This document shows positions 43,446 through 51,947 of a stretch of DNA of 64,000 nt, piece after piece (position 1 is the first letter of the stretch; each line of letters begins with the position of its first letter). This stretch comes from Acidimicrobiia bacterium. Lineage in GTDB: Bacteria > Actinomycetota > Acidimicrobiia > Acidimicrobiales > Aldehydirespiratoraceae. A program made the translations under genes and the position numbers. The stretch lies in NCBI GenBank assembly GCA_022820805.1, contig JAJEEV010000024.1, positions 62,001 to 126,000 of the forward strand, written 5' to 3'. Under the pieces are notes generated by a model that was given only the letters and a program-made list of their open reading frames with translations, searched no databases and had not been told where the DNA came from.

Positions 43446-44204
43446 GTGCGGAGACTGCTGCCGGGCCCGGTTGCCGACGTCGACCCCATGGAGCTCTACC
43501 CGGCGCTGGCGAGGCCCAAGCCGGCGGGGCGGCCGTGGCTTATGGTCAACATGATCGCCTCCGCCGACGGCGCCGTCGCGGTCGAGGGCACCAGCGGAGC
43601 CCTCGGCAACCCGGCCGACGAGGCGGTCTTCTCGGCGGTGCGGGCCAGCGCCGACTGGATCGTGGCCGCCGCCGGGACGGTGCGGGCCGAGCGCTACGGC
43701 CTGCCCCGGCCCGCCGCGGCCTCCAGACGAGCCCGGCTGGCCGCGGGACGGACCGAGCGACCCCGGCTCGCCGTGGTGAGCGCCAGCCTCGACCTCGACC
43801 TGGGCCTGCCGCTGTTCTCCGACCGGCGCCCGGGCGACACCCCGCCGGTGGTCCTCACCGGAAGCGCGGCCGCGACCGAGGCCGTGAAGCGCCTCGAGCC
43901 CTTCTCCGAGGTGGTGCGGCTGCGATCGCCGCGGCCCCAGCCCGCCGAGATCCTCGCGGAGCTCGACCACCGCGGCGCCGGCGTGGTCCTCTCGGAGGGA
44001 GGCCCCTCGTTCAACGGGCAGCTGGCCGACGCCGGCGTGATCGACGAGCTGTGCCTGTCGGTCGCGGCCCTGCTGGTCGGCGGGGCCAGCTCCAGGATCG
44101 TGCACGGATCGGTGCGCAGCGTGCCGTCGAGAATGCGCATCGACCATCTGCTCGAAGCCTCCGACACCCTGTTCATCCGCTACGTCGCGGCTCCGACCGG
44201 CTGA
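43446..44204 (+). CDS. RibD C-terminal-like pyrimidine reductase
   Basis: A 252-residue dihydrofolate reductase-like fold protein of the RibD_C family. Core motifs are RPWLMVNMIASADGAVAVEG, SADWIVAAAGTVRAERYGLP, RPRLAVVSASLDLDL, GVVLSEGGPSFNGQLADAGVIDEL and CLSVAALLVGG. Stand-alone members with this pattern reduce a pyrimidine-like substrate with NADPH, sometimes in riboflavin synthesis, but the deaminase half of RibD is absent here. It is divergent from nrdJ. The end overlaps the LysM gene by 25 nt. Confidence 0.85.
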   Translation: MRRLLPGPVADVDPMELYPALARPKPAGRPWLMVNMIASADGAVAVEGTSGALGNPADEAVFSAVRASADWIVAAAGTVRAERYGLPRPAAASRRARLAAGRTERPRLAVVSASLDLDLGLPLFSDRRPGDTPPVVLTGSAAATEAVKRLEPFSEVVRLRSPRPQPAEILAELDHRGAGVVLSEGGPSFNGQLADAGVIDELCLSVAALLVGGASSRIVHGSVRSVPSRMRIDHLLEASDTLFIRYVAAPTG

Positions 44205-44644
44205 CTCGAATCGGGCCCGCGGCTCCCGTAGAGAGCCAGCCCGCCGGCCTCGTCGATCACGATCCTCTGGCCCGGCTCCAACTCGGCTCCGCCCGCGGTG
44301 CCGGCCAGCTCGCTGACCAGGACGCGGGGGTCGTCGCCGGGCGCGAGGGCGCGGGCGATGTCCCAGAGCGTGTCGCCCGGCTGCACCACGTAGACGCCCG
44401 GCAAGTCCGCTGACAGCGACGCCCGGCCCGTCGAGGGCCACGGGTTGGCCTCGCCCAGCGGGACGCGGTCGGGCCGGCCGACCACCAGCAGCAACGTCAC
44501 CGCTGCGGCCGCTGCCAGCGCCGCCATCGCCCGGCGGCGGCGATACACCGACTCCGGCAGGCGAGCCGCCCGGGCTGCCGACGGAGGAGCGCCGCCGGAG
44601 GGAGCCGCGCCCGGGACGAGAACATGGGTGGAAGCGAGGGCCAT
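44180..44644 (-). CDS. LysM-domain protein, likely SOS-regulated cell-division/wall protein (ChiZ/DivS-like position)
   Basis: A 154-residue protein with a central TM segment (about residues 41-58) and a C-terminal LysM domain (VYVVQPGDTLWDIARAL; LVSELAGTAGGAELEPGQRIVI) that binds peptidoglycan. The start at 44644 has GGAGG 8 nt upstream. In M. tuberculosis the gene next to lexA, Rv2719c (chiZ), has the same shape and is SOS-induced, as is C. glutamicum divS. Four LexA-like boxes lie in the shared upstream region. A role in halting division during DNA damage is inferred. Confidence 0.8.
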   Translation of the reverse strand: MALASTHVLVPGAAPSGGAPPSAARAARLPESVYRRRRAMAALAAAAAVTLLLVVGRPDRVPLGEANPWPSTGRASLSADLPGVYVVQPGDTLWDIARALAPGDDPRVLVSELAGTAGGAELEPGQRIVIDEAGGLALYGSRGPDSSQPVGAAT

Positions 44645-44713
44645 GGACACATCCTCCCGCGGGGGTGTGACAAGCCGGCTCGGGCTCACCGACCGAGCGA
44701 GATCCTTGACATC

Positions 44714-44725
44714 GAACGCGTGTTC
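44714..44725. promoter_or_regulatory. LexA box A, GAACGCGTGTTC
   Basis: A perfect GAAC-N4-GTTC palindrome, on the LysM-gene side of the intergenic region. Confidence 0.75.
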
Positions 44726-44728
44726 CGC

Positions 44729-44740
44729 AAACATTTGTAC
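44729..44740. promoter_or_regulatory. Degenerate LexA-like box B
   Basis: AAACATTTGTAC shares the core of boxes C and D but has one wrong base in each half-site. It may be a weak site. Confidence 0.4.
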
Positions 44741-44757
44741 GGATATCCTCCTGATGA

Positions 44758-44769
44758 GAACATTTGTTC
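44758..44769. promoter_or_regulatory. LexA box C, GAACATTTGTTC
   Basis: A perfect GAAC-N4-GTTC box, identical to the one in front of recA. It directly precedes a TACAAT -10 candidate (44773-44778) for lexA. Confidence 0.85.
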
Positions 44770-44783
44770 GGTTACAATGTAGC

Positions 44784-44795
44784 GAACATCCGTTC
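44784..44795. promoter_or_regulatory. LexA box D, GAACATCCGTTC
   Basis: A third perfect box, 14 nt after box C, located just downstream of the likely lexA -10 element. Confidence 0.8.
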
Positions 44796-44830
44796 GGATT
44801 CACAACCCGCTCGCAAGATCGGAGACAGAC

Positions 44831-45475
44831 ATGACGCCCCCCGCCCATCGCAAGCCGCTGACCGCCCGCCGCCGCCAGATCCTCGACGTGATCGTCGAGC
44901 ACCAGCGCGAGCGCGGCTACCCGCCGTCCATCCGGGAGATCGCGGCCGAGGTCGGGCTGAGGTCGCCGGCCTCGGTGAAGGCCCACCTCGACGTGCTCGA
45001 CTCAGCCGGGTACCTGCGGGTAGACCCGACCCGGCCCCGGGCCATCGAGGTCTGCTACGACGAGAACTCGGGCGCAGCCGTCGAGCGCCGGCCCGTGCGC
45101 CACGTCCCGCTGGTGGGCGACGTGGCGGCCGGCTCCGGAGTGCTGGCCACCGAGAACGTCGAGGAGCTGGTGCCGATGCCGGCCGACCTCACCGGTGAGG
45201 GCGACCTGTTCATGCTGCGGGTGCGGGGCGACTCCATGATCGACGCCGGGATCCTCGACGGCGACTACGTGGTGTGCCGGGCCCAGAGCGTCGCCGAGGA
45301 CGGCGAGGTGGTGGTGGCTGGGATTCCCGGAGACGAGGCCACCGTCAAGACGCTGCGGCGCAGCGGGGGCCGGGTCGTGCTGGAGCCGGCCAACGAGTAC
45401 ATGGAGCCCATGGAGTTCGGGGCCGACGAGGTGGCCGTCTACGGCAAGGTGGTCACCATGATGCGCAGGTACTGA
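44831..45475 (+). CDS. lexA: LexA SOS repressor
   Basis: A 214-residue LexA. The N-terminal winged helix (LTARRRQILDVIVEHQRERG; PPSIREIAAEVGLRSPASVK) binds the GAAC-N4-GTTC boxes seen upstream, and the C-terminal protease domain has the cleavage site Ala-Gly in GDVAAGSGV, the nucleophile in VRGDSMIDAGIL and the catalytic Lys in ATVKTLRR. RecA filaments stimulate self-cleavage. Autoregulation is expected from the boxes at 44714-44795. It is divergent from the LysM gene. Confidence 0.96.
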   Translation: MTPPAHRKPLTARRRQILDVIVEHQRERGYPPSIREIAAEVGLRSPASVKAHLDVLDSAGYLRVDPTRPRAIEVCYDENSGAAVERRPVRHVPLVGDVAAGSGVLATENVEELVPMPADLTGEGDLFMLRVRGDSMIDAGILDGDYVVCRAQSVAEDGEVVVAGIPGDEATVKTLRRSGGRVVLEPANEYMEPMEFGADEVAVYGKVVTMMRRY

Positions 45476-45502
45476 TCCCGCCCCGCCCGCCGCGGCGCCG
45501 GC

Positions 45503-46588
45503 TCAGGCGCCTTTGACGAGCAGGTCATTCAGAGCGGCGTGCACCGACACGAGTTCATCCCTGTGGACGCGCTCGTCCGCGGTATGAGCCAGCAGCGGAT
45601 CGCCGGGCCCGAAGTTCGAGGCCGGAACCCCGCGGGCCGCGAAGAACGCCGCGTCGGTCCAGCCCAGCTTGGCTCGCACCGGTGCGCCGCTGCGCTCGAT
45701 CAGCGCGGCCAGCAGTGGATCGTCAAGACCGGGCGCGGCCGCCGGAGCCACGTCGGTCAACTCGACGGTGTCCCCCTCACCGAGCACATCTCCCAGCACG
45801 GACCGGATGTGGTCCTCGGCCTGGTCCGGCGAGCGGTCCGGAGCGAACCGATGGTTCACAGTCAGCGTGGCCCGGTCGGGCACGACGTTTCCCGCCACCC
45901 CTCCGTCCACCGACACCGCCTGAAGCGCCTCGCGGTACTCGCATCCCTCCACCACGGGCCGGCGGGCCTCATAGGTCGAGACGACGGCCAGCACGTCGGC
46001 GAGCCGGTGGATGGCGTTGCGGCCCATCCATGGCCTTGCGGTGTGGGCCCGCTCCCCCGCCAGCGTCACCCGTAGCCGCATGGTGCCCTGGCAGCCGGCC
46101 TCCACCGCGGCCGCGGTCGGCTCTCCGAGCAGGGCTACGTCCGCTTCTAGCAGGTCGGGCCGGGCTGCGGCCACCTCCAGCAGGCCGTTGTCGGCCGCGG
46201 CGACCTCCTCACGGGCGTAGAAGACGTAGGTGACGTCGGCGGCCGGAGCGTCGACGGATCTGGCCAAAGCCAGCATCACTGCGATCCCGCCCTTCATGTC
46301 GGCCGCGCCCAGACCCCACAGCACGTCACCGTCGATCCGGGCGCCCGCATTGCCGTTGGCCGGCACGGTGTCGGTGTGGCCCGCCAGCACGATGCGCCGG
46401 GCCTTCCCGAGGTGTGTGCGGGCCACCAGGTTGTCGCCCACCCGATCAACGCTGAGATGCGCCAGCGGGCGCAACTCGGCCTCGATGAGATCGGTGATCG
46501 GCCCCTCTGCGCAGCTCTCGGAGGGCACGTCCACCAGAGCGGCCGCGAGGGCCAGCAGGTCGCCTGCCGGCAACGCCCCGGCGGGCAT
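45503..46588 (-). CDS. dapE: Succinyl-diaminopimelate desuccinylase
   Basis: DapE, 361 residues, an M20-family zinc hydrolase that releases succinate and L,L-diaminopimelate. Zinc-binding motifs are LAGHTDTVPANGNAGARI, LWGLGAADMKGGIAVML with the bridging Asp, and FYAREEVAAADNGLL with the catalytic Glu. GERAHTARPWMGRNAIHRL and VPASNFGPGDPLLAHTADERV support the assignment. It follows dapD by 1 nt, completing dapC-dapD-dapE on one transcript. Confidence 0.93.
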   Translation of the reverse strand: MPAGALPAGDLLALAAALVDVPSESCAEGPITDLIEAELRPLAHLSVDRVGDNLVARTHLGKARRIVLAGHTDTVPANGNAGARIDGDVLWGLGAADMKGGIAVMLALARSVDAPAADVTYVFYAREEVAAADNGLLEVAAARPDLLEADVALLGEPTAAAVEAGCQGTMRLRVTLAGERAHTARPWMGRNAIHRLADVLAVVSTYEARRPVVEGCEYREALQAVSVDGGVAGNVVPDRATLTVNHRFAPDRSPDQAEDHIRSVLGDVLGEGDTVELTDVAPAAAPGLDDPLLAALIERSGAPVRAKLGWTDAAFFAARGVPASNFGPGDPLLAHTADERVHRDELVSVHAALNDLLVKGA

Positions 46589-46589
46589 G

Positions 46590-47414
46590 TCAGGTGGTGG
46601 CGCCGTGGTCGCGCAGGATCTCGTTGAGGGCCGACTTGTCGTGGCGCTCGCCCTCGGTCAGGCGCTTGATCACCAGCACCGCGGGCAGGCCGAACTCGCC
46701 GCCGCCGAACTGGCGGGCGCGGGTGCCCAGCACCGCCACCGACCACGGCGGGATCTCACCCCGTCCGAGCTCGGTGCCAGTCTCGGCGTCGATCACCGGG
46801 ATCGAACCGGTGAGGATCGCCCCGGCTCCCAGCACCGTGCCCCGGCCGACGCGGGCACCGTCGGCCACGATGCAGCGGCTGCCGATCAGGCAGTCGTCCT
46901 CCACGATCACCGGCTGGGCCACCGGGGGCTCGAGCACCCCGCCGATGCCGACCCCGCCCGAGAGGTGCACGTTGGCGCCGATCTGTGCGCAGGATCCCAC
47001 CGTCGCCCAGGTGTCGACCATGGTGTTGGCCCCGACGTAGGCACCGATATTGGTGTAGCTGGGCATCATGATCACGCCGGGCGCCTGGTAGCTGCCCCAC
47101 CGGGCCGAGGCCCCCGGCACCACCCGAACGCCCCGGGCCGCGTAGTCGGTCTTGAGTGGAAGCTTGTCGGCGAACTCGAACGGGCCGAGCTCCATGGTGC
47201 TCATCCTGGAGATGGAGAACAGCAGCAGGATCGCCTGCTTGCACCACTGATTGACCCGCACGGCGCCGTCGTCGAGCACTTCCGCGACGCGGACCTCGCC
47301 CGCGTCTAGGGCGTTGATCGCCTCGTGCACGGTGGCGATCACGTCGGGATCGTCGCCGTCGAGGTCGGGGCGGGCGGCCCAGAGATCGCTTATTCGGGTT
47401 TCAAGATCGGACAT
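46590..47414 (-). CDS. dapD: Tetrahydrodipicolinate N-succinyltransferase
   Basis: DapD, 274 residues, a left-handed beta-helix acyltransferase that adds succinyl from succinyl-CoA. The sequence is of the E. coli-like type: SDLETRISDLW start, WCKQAILLLFSI, and hexapeptide-repeat coil GVIMMPSYTNIGAYVGANTM, SGGVGIGGVLEP and LIGSRCIVADGARVG. It is preceded by dapC and followed by dapE. Many actinobacteria have a divergent DapD, so this type is of note. Confidence 0.93.
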   Translation of the reverse strand: MSDLETRISDLWAARPDLDGDDPDVIATVHEAINALDAGEVRVAEVLDDGAVRVNQWCKQAILLLFSISRMSTMELGPFEFADKLPLKTDYAARGVRVVPGASARWGSYQAPGVIMMPSYTNIGAYVGANTMVDTWATVGSCAQIGANVHLSGGVGIGGVLEPPVAQPVIVEDDCLIGSRCIVADGARVGRGTVLGAGAILTGSIPVIDAETGTELGRGEIPPWSVAVLGTRARQFGGGEFGLPAVLVIKRLTEGERHDKSALNEILRDHGATT

Positions 47415-47424
47415 GCCGGTGAGG

Positions 47425-48573
47425 CTAACGGTGTCTCCACCCCTGGAGCCGTTCCAGAGCCAACATCAGGCGGTCTTCGGGCTGAACGGCTGCGATGCGT
47501 ACGTAGCGGCGCGGATCGACCGGGCCGGCTGCGCCGGGTGCGGTGCAATAGAACTCGCCCGGGCTGACGATCAACCCGGCCCGGCGGGCGAGCAGGTCGG
47601 CGAAGGCCCAGGCGTCGCCGTCGGGGGCCGGTGCCCAAAGGTAGAAGGCTCCGGCGGGGAGGTCCGCTCGCGATCCGGCCTCCGACGCCAACGAGGCCAG
47701 GATCTCCAGCCGCTGGCGGTAGTGGCTGCGCTGCTCGTCCACGTGGGCCTGATCGGCCCAGGCCGCGACCGCGGCCGCCTGCACGGGGCCGGGCACCATG
47801 CAGCCTGCGTGCTTGCGGCACTCCCGCAGGTAGTGGACCAGGTCCGGGTCGCCGGCGTAGAACCCGGCCCGCACGCCGGCCATGTTCGAGCGCTTGGACA
47901 GCGAGTGCACGGCCAGCACCCCGTCAATGCCGTGCTCCAGGATCGTTCGGGGCGGGCCGTCGAAGGTGAACTCGGCGTAGCACTCGTCGCTGGCCACCAG
48001 CACGCCGTTGGCCCTGCCCCAGGCCGCGGCGGCCCCCAGGTCGTCGAGACCGCCGGCCGGGTTGCCAGGGGTGTTGACCCATAGGCACACGGCCCGCGCC
48101 GCGTCGCGGCCGTCGATCGAGTCGAGGTCGATGCGGAAGTCGCCGTCCACGGCCACCGGCACGGCCCGGCACCCGGCCAGGGTCGCTCCCATCTCGTAGG
48201 ACGGGTACGACACCGCCGGATACAGCACGGTGTCACGATCGGGATGTCGCAGTTGCAGGTAACGGGGCAGCGAGACCACGAACTCCTTGGTGCCGATGCA
48301 CGCCGCCACCTGCGAGTCGGGATCCAGGCCCACCCCGAAGCGGCGCTGCGTCCAACCGGCCGCGGCCTGCCGGAACGGCGCCGAGCCGATCGACGCCGGG
48401 TAGCCGCGCTCGGTGCCCGAGCCGGCCAGCGCGGCCACGACCGCAGCCGGGGGCGGGTCACAGGGCGTCCCGACCGAGCAGTCGACCGCACCGCCGTCCT
48501 GCGCGGCGGCCGCGGCCCGCAGCCCGTCCAACCTCTCGTAGGGATAGACGGGCGGCACGAAGCCCGAATTCAC
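47425..48573 (-). CDS. dapC: Succinyl-diaminopimelate aminotransferase DapC
   Basis: A 382-residue PLP-dependent fold-type I aminotransferase of the actinobacterial DapC group. Motifs include ACIGTKEFVVSLPRYL, CLWVNTPGNPAGGL, VLVASDECYAEFTFDG and the PLP-Lys segment HSLSKRSNMAGVRAGFYAG. The GTG at 48573 follows GGGAG and begins the family-typical VPPVYPYERLDGLR; a longer frame exists upstream. Gene order dapC-dapD-dapE explains the role in lysine/peptidoglycan precursor synthesis. Confidence 0.9.
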   Translation of the reverse strand: MNSGFVPPVYPYERLDGLRAAAAAQDGGAVDCSVGTPCDPPPAAVVAALAGSGTERGYPASIGSAPFRQAAAGWTQRRFGVGLDPDSQVAACIGTKEFVVSLPRYLQLRHPDRDTVLYPAVSYPSYEMGATLAGCRAVPVAVDGDFRIDLDSIDGRDAARAVCLWVNTPGNPAGGLDDLGAAAAWGRANGVLVASDECYAEFTFDGPPRTILEHGIDGVLAVHSLSKRSNMAGVRAGFYAGDPDLVHYLRECRKHAGCMVPGPVQAAAVAAWADQAHVDEQRSHYRQRLEILASLASEAGSRADLPAGAFYLWAPAPDGDAWAFADLLARRAGLIVSPGEFYCTAPGAAGPVDPRRYVRIAAVQPEDRLMLALERLQGWRHR

Positions 48574-48640
48574 GACCGCTCCCGCCCGTGCATCGGACCG
48601 GCAGTGAGATCGGAGCCGCATCGCTCGGGGCGGTGCAACG

Positions 48641-50041
48641 TCACTCCGGGTCCCAGCCGTTGACCACGTAGCGGCTCAGCGCGCCCACCGAGGCGGGCTC
48701 CAGCCGGGCCTTGACCCTCATCCCCTCCTCGGTGGCGGTGGTGTCGAGTACCTGGCCCTCGCGGTGCACGCCTGCCAGCACGTCGCCCCGGTCCCACGGC
48801 ACCACCAACTCGACCTCGCGAGCGACCCGGCGCATCCTGTCGCCGATGGCGCCCAGCAGCTCCTCCACGCCCTCGCCGGTGGCGGCCGACACCGCCACCG
48901 AGCCCTCGGTGTGCTCGGCCAGGCGGGCCGCGGCCGGGCCCAGATCGCTCTTGTTGTAGACCACCAGCTCGGGGACGCCGTCGGCGTCGATCTCACCCAG
49001 CACCTCGCGCACCGCAGCCATCGAGCCGCCGGGGTCGCTGTCGGCGCTGTCCACGACGTGGACCAGCAGGTCGGCGTCGCGCACCACGTCGAGCGTGGTC
49101 TTGAACGCCTCCACCAGCTGGTGGGGCAGCTTTCGCACGAAGCCCACCGTGTCGGTGAGGAACACCGACTCGCCGCCCGGCAGCCCCAGCCGCCGGGTGG
49201 TGGGGTCGAGGGTGGCGAACAGGCGGTCCTCCACTGCCACCGATGCCGAGGTGAGCCGGTTGAGCAGCGACGACTTGCCCGCGTTGGTGTAGCCGACGAT
49301 GGCCACCGCCCGGTTGCGGGTCCGGGTCCGGGCCTTGGACTGGGTGCGGCGATGGCCGGAGATGCGGCGGAGATCGGCCTCGAGCTTGTGGATGCGCCGC
49401 TCCAGGCGCCGGCGGTCGACCTCGAGCTGGGTCTCGCCGGGGCCCCGCGTTCCGATGCCGCCGGCCTGCTGGGACAGCCGCCGACCCGCGCCCCGCAGGC
49501 GGGGCAGCCGGTAGCGGAGCTGGGCCAGCTCCACCTGGGCCTTGCCCTCGGGAGTGCTGGCGTTCTGGGCGAAGATGTCGAGGATCACCGCGGTGCGGTC
49601 CAGAGCGGTGCGTCCCAGCAGCTTCTCGAGGTTGAACTGCTGGGCGGGGCTGAGCTCGTCGTCGAACACCACGGTGTCGCAGTCCACCTGCTCGGCCACC
49701 GCTCTGATCTCACGGGCCTTGCCGGAGCCGACGAAGGTGGCCGGATCGGGTGCGGATCGGCGCTGGCAGACCCTCTCGACGGCGTCCGCGCCCGCGGTGT
49801 CCACCAGCAGGCTCAGTTCGTCGAGGGAGGCTTCGGTAGCGGCCGCGTTCCGGTCCGGCCGGGTCACGCCTACCAGGACGATCCGCTCCCGGAAGGCCCG
49901 GTCGATGAGTCCGGGACCGTCGCCGCCGAACTCGCCGAACCCGCCCCGATGCGTGTCGTCGGCCTCGGCCTGCGTCTCGCTGCCATCGAGATCAGTCCCT
50001 GGCTCGTGGTCGTCCCGCAGGGCCTCTCCGGCGTCAGACAT
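48641..50041 (-). CDS. hflX: GTPase HflX
   Basis: HflX, 466 residues, a ribosome-associated GTPase that splits stalled 70S ribosomes. N-terminal domain: RSAPDPATFVGSGKAREI and VVFDDELSPAQQFNLEKLLG. The Gly-rich coiled-coil part contains LRGAGRRLSQQAGGIGTRGPGETQ. The GTPase domain has G1 IVGYTNAGKSSLLNRLT, G3 LTDTVGFVRKLPHQLVEAF and G4 VYNKSD. The ATG at 50041 overlaps dapF by 8 nt. dapF-hflX is a frequent actinobacterial pair. Confidence 0.95.
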   Translation of the reverse strand: MSDAGEALRDDHEPGTDLDGSETQAEADDTHRGGFGEFGGDGPGLIDRAFRERIVLVGVTRPDRNAAATEASLDELSLLVDTAGADAVERVCQRRSAPDPATFVGSGKAREIRAVAEQVDCDTVVFDDELSPAQQFNLEKLLGRTALDRTAVILDIFAQNASTPEGKAQVELAQLRYRLPRLRGAGRRLSQQAGGIGTRGPGETQLEVDRRRLERRIHKLEADLRRISGHRRTQSKARTRTRNRAVAIVGYTNAGKSSLLNRLTSASVAVEDRLFATLDPTTRRLGLPGGESVFLTDTVGFVRKLPHQLVEAFKTTLDVVRDADLLVHVVDSADSDPGGSMAAVREVLGEIDADGVPELVVYNKSDLGPAAARLAEHTEGSVAVSAATGEGVEELLGAIGDRMRRVAREVELVVPWDRGDVLAGVHREGQVLDTTATEEGMRVKARLEPASVGALSRYVVNGWDPE

Positions 50042-50873
50042 CCGGGACTTCCACCGCAGCCACGTACACCGACGCACCAGTTAGCGTCACCGGCGCGGAC
50101 AGGTCGACCCGGGCCTCGCCGCCCACCATGCGCACGGTCACATTCTGGCCCACCTCGCCCCAGCCGTGGAAAGCCGACGCCGCGGCCACTGCGCCGGTCC
50201 CACAGGCTGCGGTCGATCCGGATCCCCGTTCCCACACTGCCAGCGTCAGCTCGTCGGGTCCGGTCACCGCACCGAAATGGACGTTGATTCCTCCGCTGAA
50301 GATGGCCTCCACCGCGGGTCCGGCGGGATACAGCGGAACCTCGGCCGGGTCGTCCACGGACAGCACGACGTGGGGGTTGCCCACGTCCAGGGTGGCCCAC
50401 CGCCTGATCGCGCCCGGTTCGAGAACGAGTCGCAGGGCGGCTTCCGGGCTGCGGCTGAGCCGATCTGGCTCGGGTCCGGGGCGGGGAACTCCGATCTCCG
50501 CCGTACCGGTAACGGTCCCGGGCGTGGCGGTCGGGCGGATCGAGCACCGGCGGGGACCGGCCACGGTGTGCACGATGATGTCGAGTTCGGCTGATCCAAG
50601 GGTGACAGCGATGGCGTGGGCCAGGCATCTGAGGCCGTTACCGGAGATCTCGGCCGGTGAGCCGTCGGAGTTCCGCAGCCGCATGGCCGCCGAGCGGTCT
50701 CTGGAGCCGCCGGCCGCGTCCAGCACGGCATGGATCAGCCCGTCCGCGCCCACTCCCTGGCGACGATCGCACAGCCGAGCGGCGGTACGGGCGGCGTCGG
50801 CTTCGGCAGGCAGTTCGTCGACGAGCGCGACCAGGAAGTCGTTTCCCAGCCCGTGGAGCTTGTGGAGTCGCAT
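50034..50873 (-). CDS. dapF: Diaminopimelate epimerase
   Basis: DapF, 279 residues, which converts L,L- to meso-diaminopimelate. The N-terminus MRLHKLHGLGNDFLVAL, the first catalytic region MRLRNSDGSPAEISGNGLRC and the second catalytic Cys in GSTAACGTGAVAAAS are present. In the first active-site motif the usual NADGS-x-AEMCGNG Cys appears as ISGNG, so the first catalytic Cys is replaced by Ser. The ATG at 50873 is preferred; a GTG at 50885 would add four residues. It follows miaA and precedes hflX. Confidence 0.9.
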   Translation of the reverse strand: MRLHKLHGLGNDFLVALVDELPAEADAARTAARLCDRRQGVGADGLIHAVLDAAGGSRDRSAAMRLRNSDGSPAEISGNGLRCLAHAIAVTLGSAELDIIVHTVAGPRRCSIRPTATPGTVTGTAEIGVPRPGPEPDRLSRSPEAALRLVLEPGAIRRWATLDVGNPHVVLSVDDPAEVPLYPAGPAVEAIFSGGINVHFGAVTGPDELTLAVWERGSGSTAACGTGAVAAASAFHGWGEVGQNVTVRMVGGEARVDLSAPVTLTGASVYVAAVEVPDV

Positions 50874-50902
50874 CCCGCCGGTCACCCCTGCATTCTCTCG
50901 GA

Positions 50903-51841
50903 CTACGGGCGTATCGACACAGCACCGCAGACGGACAGCACATCGCCGGGGTTGGCCGGGGCGTCGAGCCAACCGATGCGGGGGTCGCGGCGGAACCAGC
51001 GCTCCTGGCGGCGGGCGAAGCGCCGGGTGCGCACCACGGCCAGTTCCAAGGCCTCGTCAAGGGTCAGCTCGCCCCGCAGGTGGGCGAGCAACTCCTTGTA
51101 GCCGAGAGCTTGCGATGCGGTCCGGGAGATCGGGCCGGCAGCCAGGTCTCGCACCTCGTCGAGGAACCCGCCAGCCACCTGTTGCCGGTAGCGAGCGGCG
51201 ATGCGCTCGTCGAGCCGGTCGCGATCCCAGCGCAGTCCGACCTGCACGAAGGGCGTGGCCGGGTAGTTCGCCAGGCCGGGGCCGTACGACGAGAACGGCC
51301 GGCCGCTGCCGATGGTGACTTCGAGGGCCCGGACGACTCGGCGCCGATTGGTCGACTCCATGCGGCCGGCAGCGAGCGGGTCGAGCGCAGCCAGGCGCCG
51401 GTGCAGGGCCTTGGTGTCGGGCTCGGCTTCGATTTCGCGCCTGGCCTCCGGGTAGCGCCCCGGGATCCGGAGGTCGTCGATCACGGCGCGCACATAGAGG
51501 CCGGTGCCGCCGACCAGCACCGGCACGGCATCCCGGCTGCGGATGTCGTCGATCGCGGCGACGGCCCGGGCCTGGAGCTCGGCCACCGCGAACTCTTCGG
51601 AGGGGTCCACCAGATCGATGAGGTGATGGCGCACCTCGGCTTGCTCGGCCGAGGTCGGGGTGGCCGTGCCGATGTCCATGCCCCGGTAGACCTGCATGGA
51701 GTCGAGGGCGACGATCTCGGCTTCGCCGATGGACCGAGCCAAGCTCATCGCGAGATCCGACTTGCCGGAGGCAGTCGGCCCCACGATCACCGGTGGCCGC
51801 TCCACGAGCCTCGCCCGGTCAACCGTCACGCGGCCCCGCAT
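50903..51841 (-). CDS. miaA: tRNA dimethylallyltransferase
   Basis: MiaA, 312 residues, isopentenylates A37 in tRNAs that read UNN codons. The P-loop VIVGPTASGKSDLAMSLA, DSMQVYRGMDIGTATPT and VLVGGTGLYVRAVIDDL are characteristic. TNRRRVVRALEVTIGSGRPFSS carries the conserved Arg residues. The ATG at 51841 is chosen; codons upstream give no conserved sequence. miaB, which acts after it on the same base, is the neighbour upstream. Confidence 0.94.
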   Translation of the reverse strand: MRGRVTVDRARLVERPPVIVGPTASGKSDLAMSLARSIGEAEIVALDSMQVYRGMDIGTATPTSAEQAEVRHHLIDLVDPSEEFAVAELQARAVAAIDDIRSRDAVPVLVGGTGLYVRAVIDDLRIPGRYPEARREIEAEPDTKALHRRLAALDPLAAGRMESTNRRRVVRALEVTIGSGRPFSSYGPGLANYPATPFVQVGLRWDRDRLDERIAARYRQQVAGGFLDEVRDLAAGPISRTASQALGYKELLAHLRGELTLDEALELAVVRTRRFARRQERWFRRDPRIGWLDAPANPGDVLSVCGAVSIRP

Positions 51842-51947
51842 GCTGCCGTCGGGCGTCTGCAGACAGGTGGTTGCGCCGAGCAGCAATGAATCGAGTCGCG
51901 CCGCTCATTGCCCCCGGGCGCTGCCTGGCTCGGGTTCACCGCTCCGT

